Source of the DNA: Glandiceps talaboti
Lineage: Eukaryota > Hemichordata > Enteropneusta > Spengelidae
Assembly (NCBI RefSeq): GCF_964340395.1
Contig: NC_135556.1
Span: 5,883,501-5,947,500 of the forward strand
Direction of reading: 5' to 3'
Length of the DNA: 64,000 nt
The translations under genes and the position numbers were made by a program. How positions within the stretch are numbered: position 1 is the stretch's first letter; each line of letters begins with the position of its first letter. The notes beneath the pieces were generated by a model. It was given only the letters and a program-made list of their open reading frames with translations, made no database searches and had not been told where the DNA came from. This document shows positions 51,050 through 63,310 of the stretch, piece after piece.

Positions 51050-51586
51050 AAGCTACTGGCATTAATTGTATGTCATTACCGCTCAGTACCACAAGCAAGT
51101 AAACGCACTGGTTTTTTTTCTCGCAGGTTATATATATGAATAATTGTTTTAATCATTCCACAAACTATAGCATTATGGTATTGATTTAAGGTATTGTGGG
51201 ATAATTTGGACTGCTAAGATTTGTGAAATCGTAATCTTAAATTAAGATTATTATTTTCATCTCATAGTGGTTATTATTGAATCATTTTATAAATGGTGTC
51301 ATAACTGTCATTTTACTTGTAGTTACGTGCAGTCACTTTTTGTCACAAAAAGTTTGCTTCATTGAATAAATGGTTTTTCATTAAAACAAACAGCGGAAAA
51401 CAATCAAGATATAGTCAAATCATATGTATATTTTAATTTTGAATCTGTATGTCTTTGGGTTTCGTGTTAAGGTGTCATTTTCAAAATTTAAGAAATCCTA
51501 AAATATGATGTCCGACTTGCACATTTGTCACACTTGTGTGTAATAAAGGAGATAATTATATCCACTTTCGGTGTTAGATATACATG

Positions 51587-51630
<44 letters not shown>

Positions 51631-52144
51631 GTGTGTGATTGCCTATTTGCCTTCACCTGCCTGCCTATCTCTTTGTGTGTGCATACCTGTCTTTGGATAG
51701 AGTATCTTAGAACCTTTTTCTAAAATGTAGTGAAACTTGTAGTAATTGCGACACTAATCAGATTTTGGTAAAAATCCCAAATCCTTGTCATTTGTATAAT
51801 TAACATTTTTCTGATCACTTTCTTAAAATTGTAAATAATTTTTTGAATATGTCAAGTGATACTCTGACTTTTATGCCCTTTATATATGATGGCTGTAATC
51901 TGTGTCTTACCGGAATATGATTTGCATAATCAACAATACTTACTAATGTGATGCTTGTTCATAATTCCATCTATGGATATATATTTATTATACCATATGA
52001 CACAATTTCCTATGTACCAATCACAGCCATCAGAAGTGGCCATATTAGATTCCTGATAGGTTGTTTGGCCTTTTAAAATAGATGGTGGCCCACATAGTTC
52101 ATAATGTATGCAGGACAAACAACAACGAAACAACAAAAGTAAAA
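51050..52144. other. Intergenic, (GT)n at 51593-51637
   Basis: No gene recognised. A minus-strand frame at 51930-52136 could continue the GPCR pseudogene's C-terminus (GLILLLLFRCC just after SLQ) but soon loses resemblance to a receptor tail. Confidence 0.4.
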
Positions 52145-53837
52145 TTAAACCTGCAAGGAAATAAACAAAACAAACAGGAAACTTAGAACACCATTGTTAA
52201 TGAAAACTTCGGCCAGTGCCAGACTCCATGTAAGACCCATAATAAAAAAACAAGTTGATGGCAAAATGAAATCGACGTTAGTGTTTGCGACTGCAGTGGC
52301 GACCTTGTTATATGACCTAATGACATAATACAGAGTTAGACTGTAACAGATAGCGTTGAAGGCGAGGACCAATACAATTGGGACGAAAAAGAATATCAAA
52401 CGAGCTGTTGGATTTCCTATCCAACACGTATAGTCATTCCCATACCCCACTTCAAAATTGATTGCCTGAATATGATCAACTCCGACAGCCATGGCAACCA
52501 GAACACCAGGTTGTGCCCATCCAACCATGCAGAAAACAAGCAAGAGATACTCACTTCTGAATATGATGGTCGACGTTTGGTTTGGATTGCTTTGGACGAT
52601 TTGCAGATATCAAAGCCAACAATGGCCATCCATAGGAAGCTAGTTAACCAAGTGTAGTGCAATGATACACCTAATGGATAACACAACCCGGGTATTTCGT
52701 TTGCTCCCATCCCTGCGAGAAAGGTGGACTGTGCTAATAGAATGGATATTTTCAGATTTAACAAAACTTTCCCAGGAAAAGTATGGAGAGACGATTTACA
52801 GCAATATATGGTGATATTTGTAATCAGGCTTATAATCGAAACTGCACTGCAGGTTACCGTAACCCAAACCTTCCATGCGGCGAAGTAGGGGCTAGTGAAG
52901 AAACTCAAAAGGCACACGTATGCCGTAGAGTTGCTTCCATATATGTGATAATAATCCATCGTTTCAAAAAACGAACATCAAATTCAAAAATAAGTTTCTC
53001 GTCAATGATTTCGAATTGGCTATTATTTAACGCCAATGTCTGTCCTGATGCACACAGCCAAGTTATATTGTTTGTGCTAGTTTTGTTAACGGGTGTGTAC
53101 GTTAAATTGGCAAACGTTTGGTTTGTGCGATTGGTAAAGAAAGCCCAAACTTTGTTAATAATTCTAAATGTTTTGATTTTGTTGCTAGCATTAATGCATT
53201 GAAATGTAAAGGGATCAAAGAATTGATTTACCGAACATGCTTTGTCTTCTCGTGGAACGAAATATTCCGATTGACCATTAATGACCTTTAGATCGTTATT
53301 ATCATTAGTTTGCATTGAGAATAAAATTTGTAAGGGGTACGCACAAAAAATAAGCTTATCATCAAGTGGTGGTGTATAAGTTATACCACACTGTGATGGT
53401 GCTATACCATTGCATGCAGCACAGTACACATTCCTATAATACCACCGTGACATTTCTACTTCATATTTATCATGAGAGGGAATACTGACAACTGACACAT
53501 GCGTATGTGATTTACAGGCGTTCTGAGCAGCCTGGTACTCACTGTACACGGGATACATTGACGGTAAACATGTATCAATGTATTGCACGCAGTGTCGCAT
53601 GTCACAATTCGGACATTTTAACAGTGCAAGTATTATGCTGACGCGTCCAATTGATAAATTCCATGACGTCATTCATGTTTGATATGAATTTATGTTCTCC
53701 AGGTAGAAGGTTGCACTTAAAGGTAACATACCAGATTCTAACGTCTTCCAAATCCAAACCATTACACATAGCACACTGTCTGTTACGGTATACAACTCCA
53801 TCAGGACCAGTGACAGGTACATCATTCAATGACAATA
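52145..53837 (-). pseudogene. Family B/Methuselah-like adhesion-type GPCR, frameshifted
   Basis: A large exon starts after a TCTCCGCAG acceptor at 53838 and encodes an extracellular cysteine-rich domain (PVTGPDGVVYRNRQCAMCNG, then CPNCDMRHC and VYCAACNGIAPSQCG) with several N-glycosylation sites. A 7TM region follows: TM1 WKVWVTVTCSAVSIISLITN, TM3 FLWMAIVGFDICKS, TM4 YLLLVFCMVGWAQPGVLVA, TM5 LIFFFVPIVLVLAFNAICY, TM6 CFFIMGLTWSLALAEVF and TM7 LFVLFISLQ. The motifs fit invertebrate family B receptors. The frame changes by one base near 53610-53660, in the T-run near 52950, and near 52550. A further break at 52150 could instead be a GT donor. Upstream exons with a signal peptide were not found. 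A pseudogene is the simplest reading. Confidence 0.72.
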
Positions 53838-53949
53838 CTGCGGAGATAAAAAAAATTACCGTATTTTTGACAGCGAAAAAATAAGTCAAATTTTAAATCA
53901 GCAACCTAGCGCCCACCTCCTCCTCACACAACACTACTTCCTTCTCCAC

Positions 53950-53951
53950 AT

Positions 53952-53993
<42 letters not shown>

Positions 53994-54082
53994 GTCGTCG
54001 TCGTCGTCGTCATCATCATCGTCATTATCATCATGATCATCATCATGATCATGATCATCATCATCATCATCATCATCATCAT
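53950..54082. repeat. (ATC)n/(GTC)n microsatellite
   Basis: Trinucleotide array with CATCAT and CGTCGT blocks; the methionine-rich minus frame over it is an artefact. Confidence 0.95.
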
Positions 54083-54248
54083 GCTTATACAATTACTTCC
54101 ATCGTCACTTCTATTGTGACATATTGTGACATATTGTGACATCCGACCAGGAATCAGGACATTCTGCTCTCATAAAAAACACCGTACACGAAACTGACTG
54201 TACCTTACGCAAGGAAAATGTAGCAATATTGATGTTGGTGTAAGTAAG

Positions 54249-54412
54249 GGGGTACAGTTATACTTCTAGGGGAATAGTGTCACTCGCGTGGCTCATTCAA
54301 GGTACAGAGATCATAAATTGGACCTCAGACACACACTTAGGATGAACTCAACACACATTAGGATATCAAATGCTTAGTTCGTAGTCTAATAATTGGAGAT
54401 AGACATTCAATA
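54249..54412 (+). repeat. Uninterrupted copy of the repeat split at 36137-37065
   Basis: GGGGTACAGTTATACTTCTA, GGTACAGAGATCATAAATTG and GTCTAATAATTGGAG match the two separated parts at 36.1 and 36.95 kb in the same order. Confidence 0.5.
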
Positions 54413-54439
54413 AATTTCGTTTGAATTGAGCCAGACATG

Positions 54440-54890
54440 TTTTAGAAAATGGTGATAATGTCGCACCACTTTAGACGACATTTCCTGACGAGAAACTATT
54501 TTTTTTCTTTTTTGTGGCCAATCGAAAATATGCCAATAACTTATTAAAACTAAAAGTTACATTAGTAATATTTTCAGGTCAGGTGCGCTTTGGTATCGCA
54601 AATGTGTGTACCATGTTATAATGAATTTGAAGCGTGCATTCTTGAGATATAGCCTAATTACCGAAAATCATTAAATACGTAAATTGCTCATTAATATTCA
54701 CGGGATTTGAACCAAAACCTAATCAAGTCTTGCTATTACCCTACGGAATACGTCTTCAAAATTTCGTTTGAATTGAGCTAGCCGTTATGGAGAAAACGAT
54801 GACACAGACAGACAGACAGACACAAACACACAGAGAGACACGCAGACTTCCACCCATAAATATATCTCTTCCTTACGGAAGAAAAAATTC
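54440..54890 (-). mobile_element. TCTG-bearing composite repeat, copy 4 (inverted)
   Basis: On the minus strand: TTCCGTAAGGAAGAGATATA near 54890, a TCTG microsatellite (54797-54840), CATCGTTTTCTCCATAACGG, one core unit, then TTTGCGATACCAAAGCGCAC and CTAAAGTGGTGCGACATTAT down to 54440. It has both the core unit of copies 2 and 3 and the end blocks of copy 1. Confidence 0.7.
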
Positions 54891-57800
54891 ATGACATTGG
54901 TATGATTTTTTTCCCTTCGCTTCTGTTGTAAATAAGGCCAATGCATTACTTTTCCTCATATGAGCACCATGGCTTCCTAGAATGCAATGCCATGCTGTAA
55001 AAAGTTGTCGTTATGAACACCCATACACATACTCTTCACGAATAACAATTCCGTGTGTATCAAGTTGATTCTACAACTAGGACACCAGTGCAGTGCCCGT
55101 GACGATAATGTGTGCTAACGACATACCAATCATTTTAATGAAAATCTCAAATATACAATGAAGATTGGTTATTTCTTCAGTCTCTAAACATCCCATTTGA
55201 GATATGGGAGTGACCACATTTAGACAAAACGTGTCAAACTCAACGGAAAATGTGATATTCAAGTAGATAAATCACAATGATAGTGAGAAAACACTTGGAA
55301 TTACTATATGCAGAGAGAGTACCTGTTAATGAACACTCTTTAGAAAAGTGTCTTCGTATTTTTTTTCATACTTCATTTACGATATAGATACGTAGATGTG
55401 TGAAGTCACTTAATATTCAGCGTGATTCTTTCATTGAAAACTGTTAATGAAAATTTCAGCTATAGATTATGTATGGCTTTGTGTATTTTCCACCCCAAGT
55501 TGTAAATGTTGACAATTGAGCATTGTCAAGCTTTACCACGACTAACTTTCTGTGTTTAATTAAAAGTGCCTGACTCTTATACTTGTAATTGTCTCGTGAC
55601 CACTCTCCGCACGTCACCAAGTCAAGAATCAGTGGTTCACAAAATAAACTAACTTTGATGAATAAAAGTTGTTCTGACGTCGAGAACTCCAATTTAAATC
55701 TGTATAGTCTGACGTTCATAAATACACAGAGTACGATATACTTTCTAAATGACAATGCAAAAACTGTTTACTTTGAAAGTTTCAAGACTAGAAAAGTTAA
55801 CTTTTTTCACAGTCTTCGATTCAAATAATTTCAATTCCCAAATAACTGAGCCAGGTGAATTACGTACAACAAGGACATTTTAGTTACTATTTATTTTCGC
55901 GTATTTATTGCCCAAGCGAAATAAGCTAACCTTATTCTTCAATGAGTCATAATGGTATAAATATGGTTAACGTGGCCTCAGACCACTAGAATTTCTAGTG
56001 GTCTGAGGTGTGGCCGATTTTGAATCTGCAGGTTGCTGGTACGAGTCCATAATACCGTATGTTTCTAGAGGACTACGTTCAAGATTTAAACCGAGATTGT
56101 GCCCAAGTCAACACAGCTTTAAGAATTGAGGACCTGGTAGGACAGAATTTAGTTTTAACTCCAAATTTAGAATTAGTTTCCGGAGTCAGTTGCTATATGG
56201 GAATACTGTGCGCTGCAATGGACTGTATATTCTCCAGGGCGATGAAGTTAGGCGCCCGGCTTTTTTTGTATAGGGTCGCCGTTTTGCCGATATGATAACA
56301 TTTATCAAAAGTCAAAAAGATTACCCACCAAGTAAAATCATGATGGTAATAAATAAATAAATAAATAAATAAATATATAAATAAATAAATAAATAAAATA
56401 ATCACAAATTTTAGAATTTTGGCGGGACTACAAAAGAACAGTTAACCGTGACATGACAGGGTTCGGTTGAGCGAGAAGCTAGGCATTGACACGGTGTAAT
56501 CACGGTATTGAGCTCAGTGAAATCCTGATGTTTACCGCAGTAATCGGTGACTAATCATCCATGCATTTAAACCCTTGTTTTAACATGTTTTAGAATTATT
56601 TTCAGGACCATTTTTTCTTAAGTATGTTAAAAGGTTTGCATACTTTATACAACATTTATGATGTCGATTGAATTTTAAATGAATGGATTCTACACTTTTG
56701 TTCGACCCGGCCAGGAGTATTGAACTTTTTCGATATGTAAGTTTTGACATAATTTTTTATAGGCATCCACATTTTTTGTCCTGGTTTACGGCAGTTATTT
56801 TCATGTACTGTACATTTTGTACCTTAAATTTCACCTCGCTGATCTTAGTTTTACTACAATTTATTACATTTCATTAGTCCTCCTGTCCATGTGCTTTCCG
56901 TCTCGCACTTACCTTGTACCTAGTAGTTTTCATTTTTTGTCTTACAGTTGCGCCTTCCCTTTTACATATGTTTTACATTTTATTTATTATACACTGTTTT
57001 TTATTCGTTTTTAGATTCCCGGCGAAGTCCTGCAGGACCAAAACGTAGAAATAAAAGGTTCTAAATTCAACCTCATTGGGAGCAAGAGTCATTTCATATC
57101 AAACTCGTCTCTATCTCACAATTGACAAGTTCTAGTCTCCTCACGAAGTGTGCATTCTCTGTAGTGGGGCTGATTTTCATTTATTCAACAAACACATATT
57201 AGTACTGCAGTAACTGAAGTATCTGTTGCATTTCCGCATAGCCTATTTGCGGAATGCAGAAAATCAAGTCACTGCAGGTAAACAATGACAATCAGAAACG
57301 CTACACCCACCTACTCTGAGTGTGGGTGTAATTAAATCAATGTCCATTGATATTGATAGCTCATATCAATGTTGCAAGAAATTGTTTTAGTTTGTGTCTT
57401 TGCTGGTTTCCCGATAGTTCACCCTCCATCGTCGTATCAGTGACTATATGTAAATTACGCGAGTGACGCGTAGGTCCGTGAATTTGAAACAAAGGGACGC
57501 CTTGAGGACAATTGATTACCGGACACGTTATCTTATTAAATACTAAAACATGTAGAGTCATGACATTCTTCCGTCTTATCTAAAATGTGATGCCCTCATC
57601 ACCGAAGTCTCTTATTCTCAAGAAAATGGTAGCAATACCTATTGAAACGAGATGGCGTAAATTTATAAAAGCACGTCTAAATTATTGTCCTGACGCCAAT
57701 GTCAGCTATTGCAATAATAAGATTCTCTCCAACTGGGTGTTTGGCGACATGTCATGTATAAACAGCGTCATGTCTGAACCCAAACCCGGTAATTACAAAT

Positions 57801-58433
57801 TCATGACACGAGAGTGGGCGATGACCGTAGTAATCGTAACGAGTCGTACACGAACTAGCTAAGACTAGAACACACTTAAAACATTAATACTACTGTAGAT
57901 GGGTGTACGTTTTTATTCCCATAATGAAATACTGTCTCGTGATCAAGTCTAACTAAAATGCAGTTTTAAATGTGGAGTTAGGGATTACGCAAACATAATA
58001 GGTATTCAAGAACGACACAATGTCGCATCTACAGAAGATGCAAAATATCTAATGATAGAATAGTGTCGGAATCAACCCACCTTTATTATATTTTATTTTA
58101 TTTTTTTTCACAATTTGGAGCTCAAAAATGACAATTTTTCCGTCAATATTCTTGTTAATCGATATAAACTAACGCTATAGCAGCTGCATATTTCTGATCT
58201 AATTATGCTGGACTAGGTAGCCTTAACTTGTGATCAAACCAGTTTAACCTTGCCATCGTCCCATAAATTTACGAAATTCAATGAGTAGCTCCCTATATTT
58301 CATCGAGCTAACGTACAGACTACATGTAGATTCATGTTTGTATTGGTTGATTTGTAAAGAAGTGTACATGATGACGTGTTTCCGATAACATGGCCTCAAA
58401 AAATAGAGTAGGTAGGTCGGGACGTTATTTTTT
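54891..58433. other. Intergenic, no gene seen; hairpin and (AAAT)n
   Basis: Apart from the hairpin at 55976-56008 and an (AAAT)n array at 56348-56399, no element or coding domain is recognised. Open frames of 60-100 codons at 55077-55262, 55456-55755, 56059-56295 and 57587-57862 have no domain or convincing splice context. Confidence 0.45.
55976..56008. repeat. Perfect 16-bp-arm hairpin of the CTCAGACCACTA family
   Basis: CCTCAGACCACTAGAA and TTCTAGTGGTCTGAGG are separated by one T. Related hairpins lie at 898-928, 27549-27573 and 44865-44891, with a half-site near 32099-32111. Confidence 0.85.
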
Positions 58434-58682
58434 TTAAAATTGTTTTTATTTTTTTTGAATATTTTTTTTAAATCTTTTTTTTTATTTATTTACATAACTG
58501 CGCTGTCAAAAACATTTTACATATCACAAGCAAACTGGAAAAAATAAATATACATACAACAAAATACTAGTAGTTACAGTTCATAAGAAATAAATATAAA
58601 TTAATCCGTCAAAAAAGCACTGCCCCGAATAAAAGTGCTTGTCACACTGAAAGCAAATACAAAGGTTAACAATAATACACTC

Positions 58683-61600
58683 TCAAAATAATAATCTTTT
58701 CCAGAATGGTAAATAGGTACATTTCTTTGTTTGATTTATTTTGTATATAAAAGATATATATTTGTGAAATAAGTCATAGCTTGGGATCGATTTGGGATTT
58801 TGTGGGTCATTATTGAAATTAGCCCAAGCCCCAAATACGCAGTATTTTGCAATAGTAGTCACCATGTTAATAAATCTAATTATTGGAGCGACACTAACCA
58901 AAGACAATAACATTAAAATCTATTATAACTTGTATGTTCAGCTTCGTACTAAGAAGAGTCTGAACGTGATCCCAGAACAAACCAAGTCTTTGACATTGAA
59001 GGAACATGTGTTCATATGTGTCCGGTACATTGCATGAACTACATTTGTCGCTGTTGCTTATTCTCCAGCGACAAAGGTTGATTCCACTTGGTAGAATTCT
59101 ATGAATAATTTTAAAATTAAAATCTGACAATTTTCTGTCTTGTGATAGAAGAATCGTTTGGTTCGTCCATATTATTCTCCAATGACTTTTGCTGAACAAT
59201 TGCAGTTGACCATTCCAGTTATGTTCACAAATTGGCTCGGTAATGCGAGGGGCCAAGAGATTTTTGTACAGAAATTTTGAAGACAATTTTTCAAGGTCTC
59301 CTTCAAGTGAAAAGTGTTTACCATAGACAAGCATGAATTTTCTTTGTCTGCATAAATAGTCGATACGGGCGTCTTTCAATGCCAATTTCCATTGTTTAGG
59401 TATCAGGTTCACAAGTTTATTCCATTCCGCTATCCAATTTGTTTTGTACCGCAGTTTTTGAAGCAAACAAGTAGGCTTTATGAAGTCACCATATTGGTCA
59501 ATAATATCATGTACATAAATAATATTAGATTTAATCCAACCCGGATAAAAGAGAGACGTCCCATTATGACAAATATACGCATTACCCCAAATTATTTGAC
59601 TGCGTATATCCAAGTGACTAGGCTTGGGAATGTTGTTACATCCACCGCCTGCTTTGTGCCATGCAATAACAACATTTTTGTAGAAAAAGGGAATTGAATC
59701 TAAAAAGGGAAAGGTTTTGTCATTATAATTGAAATAAAAAATCATGAAATCAGCGCCAAAATGCCTTAGCCAATACAGCGGGATCGCTAACCACCTTGCG
59801 TTGCTTTGGTCACACAGCCGTCTGACCCAAGACGCAAAAAGAGCCTCTTGGAGAGCAAACAAGTCCGGCATCTTCAAACCACCGCGCTCGTACTCCGCGG
59901 TGACCGTTGACCTTTTAATTTTGTCAGGGCCATTGTTCCACAGGAACCGAAAAAGAATCTGATTTGCCTGTCTGATTATATTACAAGGGGCGCCAATAAT
60001 TGACATTGCAAAAACAAGTTGCGGTAGGGCTAAAGATTTGATGACTGTTATTTTTCCATACAAGGTCAGTGTTCGTTTTGACCATGTATTTAGAACAGCT
60101 TTTAATCTTTCTATTTTCTTTTCCCAGTTCAAAAGTATATAGTTTAAACGATCGTGGCTGAAATATATGCTGAGTGACTTAATTGGTCGTTTGTTCCACT
60201 TTAAACCTGCCGGTTTATCATTCCTAATTTTCCAGGGACCAATCCACATACCTTTCCGACTTGCTTACGTTTAATTGAAGTCCAGAAACTTTGTCGAAAT
60301 TCTGAACCGCGTTTATAGCATTGTGAATTGAAGCGACGTCAGTTAGAAAAAGCGACGTATCATCGGCTACTTGCGATATTTTTATTTCTGTTAAATAAGG
60401 GTAGTTTGGGGACGTATTTTTAACCGATATACCGTGAATTTCATGACTTTGTCTAATGCTGATAGCCATAATTTCGGCGGCCAGTAGAAACAACAAAGCG
60501 GATAGTGGACAACCCTGTCGAATGCCTCTATTTAATTTTAAAAAGGAAGACGCCCATCCATTGTTTATAATGCAACTTTCGCATTCGTAGTACATTGTTG
60601 AAATTGACCTAATGAATTTATCCCCAAAGTCAAATTTATGCAGTGATGCAAATAAAAAATTCCGTTCCAAGGTGTCGAAGGCTTTTGAGAAATCTAAAAA
60701 TGCGATGGCTCCTGTCGTTTCTTCTTCTTCTGTAAGGTCAATTATTTCTTGAATAAGTCTGATATTTTGCCCTATATATCTACCTTTTATGTATGCTGTT
60801 TGATCAGGACTAATTAGGTTAGGCAGGACAGTTTGCAGCCGAACAGCCATTGAAAGAGCCAATATTTTGTAGTCGGTGTTGAGTAAACTTATTGGTCTCC
60901 AATTTGTAAGCCGGTCCCGTTCGTCTTTCTTATGAATAAGTTTAATAGCTGCGCGCCGTTGAGAAGGTGATAATTGACCGACAGTTAGACCCTCCTTCAA
61001 AGATTCAAAAACAAAAGGTCCAACAATATGCCAGAATTTCTTGTAAAATTCGGATGGAATGCCATCAGGTCCAGGTGTTTTACCTGTCTTTAACCTATTA
61101 ATTGTTTTAGTGCATTCGTTGAAAGAAAATTCGATTTCCAAGATATTTTTTTCGTTTTCATTTAGAGATCTGTCGAGGTGTATAGAATCAAGATAATGTG
61201 TAATGTCATCATCCGGAACATTGTTCGACGAGTACAAATCGCGATAAAATTCTGAACATTCTGCGAGAATGTCACTAGCCGAAGTGACAATTTGTCCCCT
61301 ACTATTAAGCGAGTCGATACAATTGTTTTTTGCACGCTGTCGTTCAAGATTTAAGAAGAATTTCGTTGGTTTCTCACCCTCAAGTGACCATTCCGCTCTC
61401 GACCTCACTCTAGCACCTTCTAGTTTATAGTCATATAACTTACTTATCTCGTCTTTAACACGTTTATATTCGGACACGATATTTGCATCAAGGGAATTAT
61501 CGAGATTTTGTTCAAGTTGTTCAAGATGTTTTTCTAACTTCGAAAGCTTCGCTTTCCGTTCCTTGGCCAATTCTTGGGAATAAACAATCGAGAAATCTTT

Positions 61601-62470
61601 TATACGGATTTTTATCAGTTCCCAAAGCACTACTTTTGAAAGTGGAATACCAGTAAATTCTGATTCACAATCATCTATTATCTCCTTAATTCTCTTAATG
61701 TAATCATCATTTTCAAGAATAGAGGTGTTCAATCGAAATATTCCGGGTCCTCAGAGTCGTCTATTTTGATTTTGACAAAAATTGACTGGTGATCCGACAA
61801 GAAACATGGTCTAATGTCGGCTTTCTCTACTTTTTCTTTTAACGTTTCCGATAAGAAAAAATAGTCAAGCCGACAACATACAGGTGGGTTGTGTTGTCGC
61901 CAGGTGAATTGTTTTTTCATGGGATTTAAACTTCGCCAAACATCAAAGAGATTAAATTCTTTTATCACATAGGTAATTAGGGTAGTGGCTGGGGTAGGAT
62001 CTGGAATATTTCCACCTTGCTTATCCAATACTGGAACAAGAACAGTATTATAATCACCTCCTATAACAAAATTAAAAGTTACCCTGTTGGAGAGCCAAGC
62101 GGCTAAATCAGTAAAAAACTCAATTCTGTTCTTGACAACATTGGGGGCATACATGTTGACAAGAGAAAATGAAGAATTTCTGAAATGACAATTAACAAAA
62201 ATCAATCTACCTTCACTATCAGTAGCAATGTCCTCATTTGAAAAGAATAGAAACACCGCAACTATGTGTAGACTGAGCAAAGGCGTGAAAGATACGACCT
62301 TTCCATTCTTTCTCTATTTGAGACTTTAATTCTAGTGTAAGATAGGTCTCTTGCAGCAAACCAATTTGAGCTTTTTGTTGCTTCAGCCAGTGAAAAAATT
62401 TCAAACGTTTTGTTTTGTTACGAATTCCTTTAACATTAATTGAAATTATATTAACAATGTCCATTAACAC
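58683..62470 (-). pseudogene. LINE ORF2: APE endonuclease, reverse transcriptase and zinc knuckle
   Basis: Five successive frames together cover about 1260 codons, the usual ORF2 length. Endonuclease (62470-61729): NVKGIRN, LLQETYL, LVNMYAPN, GGDYNTVL, RLDYFFLS and SDHQSI. RT (61732-60224): GKTPGPDGIPSEFYKKFW, NWRPISLLNTDYKILA, AFLDFSKAFDTLERNF (catalytic Asp), LNRGIRQGCPLSALLFLL and QVADDTSLFL, which carries the catalytic ADD of the usual F/Y-ADD box, then LQLNVSKSE. The C-terminal part (60249-58894) has LTLYGKITVIKSLALPQL, RGGLKMPDL and the zinc knuckle CSSCNVPDTYEHMFLQC. Shifts are single-base, so decay is recent. Confidence 0.85.
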
Positions 62471-62532
62471 TTAACTAAAAAAACAGGGTTCGATTTGTCA
62501 TTTTGGTACTTTGTACAAAGAGTTTGAGTTCA

Positions 62533-62883
62533 CTATCTCTTTTTTCTGTGTTTGCTGTCAGCTTTACCTTTAAAGAAGCTTCTCAGTGCCCTCCTTCCGT
62601 CAGGACTCGACCGAACATACATTTGCCTTTGTTGTCCGTTTTTCTCTGAAACATTTGCGAGGTTCGACTGCATCTGATTCTCAGAGAGTAGAGATGGGCT
62701 TGTGTCCGTCTCGGCTTGTTTTCTCGCCGGCAGTTGATGTTTATTGGTCGAGGGCGTCGCATTTATCGATGGAGTCGCGATATTGACATAGGAAGAATGT
62801 GCTTCATCAATCACATTTAAGTTTTCAGTTGTATTGGGACTAAAAGAAGGTGAGCGCGACCCACCTGTAGGGTTATTTGTCAC
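62533..62883 (-). pseudogene. LINE ORF1 C-terminal part
   Basis: A 116-codon frame, open from an in-frame stop upstream, rich in Ser, Asn and Pro and ending in a basic tail (FFKGKADSKHRKKR). It precedes ORF2 by about 60 bp on the same strand, the normal ORF1-ORF2 spacing. No RRM or zinc-finger region is left, so assignment rests on position. Confidence 0.5.
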
Positions 62884-62979
62884 AGTGTTCTTGACCTACT
62901 TTATGCGTTGACATATACTGGTCCCAAAATTCATCCTATCTCATAATCAAGAAACCCGTACATTCGAATTTCACAATAC

Positions 62980-63310
62980 CGTACCGCGCAGCTTTCCTGT
63001 TTGATACAACTATGCACCAATAAGATTCTGGACATGCTACACTTTAAGATAGTAAGATTGAATAAGCACAGTTTCTTGCTACATTTTACACATGCCACCA
63101 TACAGACATCAAATGAACATCACAAAGGACATTTTGCCCGCCCTTCATCGGGTGTTTGATACTGAGAAAACAATTGGCACCCATGTGTCTGCATGGAGTT
63201 GCAATACATTTAAATGGTTTATTTCATTTTAAAGACTATAAATGTAGCAAACAGTGCGCGATCTTGCTATTGAAGTGTGGCATATGCAGTTCTTTTTGGT
63301 TTCTGCCTAG
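62980..63310 (-). repeat. Dispersed repeat, family C, copy 3 (inverted)
   Basis: Blocks CTGTTTGATACAACTATGCA at the left, and inverted ATGCCACCATACAGACATCA and GTTTCTTGCTACATTTTACA, match copies 1 and 2. It borders the 5' end of the LINE. Confidence 0.5.

Larger units (their letters stand above)
58434..62890 (-). mobile_element. L1/Tx1-type LINE, nearly full length, inactive
   Basis: Reading on the minus strand: the end of an ORF1 (62533-62883), ORF2 with endonuclease, RT and C-terminal domains (62470 down to 58683), a short 3' UTR and an A-rich tail at 58434-58490. ORF1 is 5' truncated, so the insertion probably begins near 62890. Single-base shifts break ORF2 at about 62260, 61730, 60235 and 58900. 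The element type is set by the APE-like endonuclease, the RT motif order and the C-terminal zinc knuckle. Confidence 0.85.

Noticed and set aside
55077-55755. Two minus-strand frames upstream of the GPCR as possible first exons
   Set aside because: Neither contains a signal peptide or the cysteine pattern expected, and junctions to the 53838 acceptor could not be supported.
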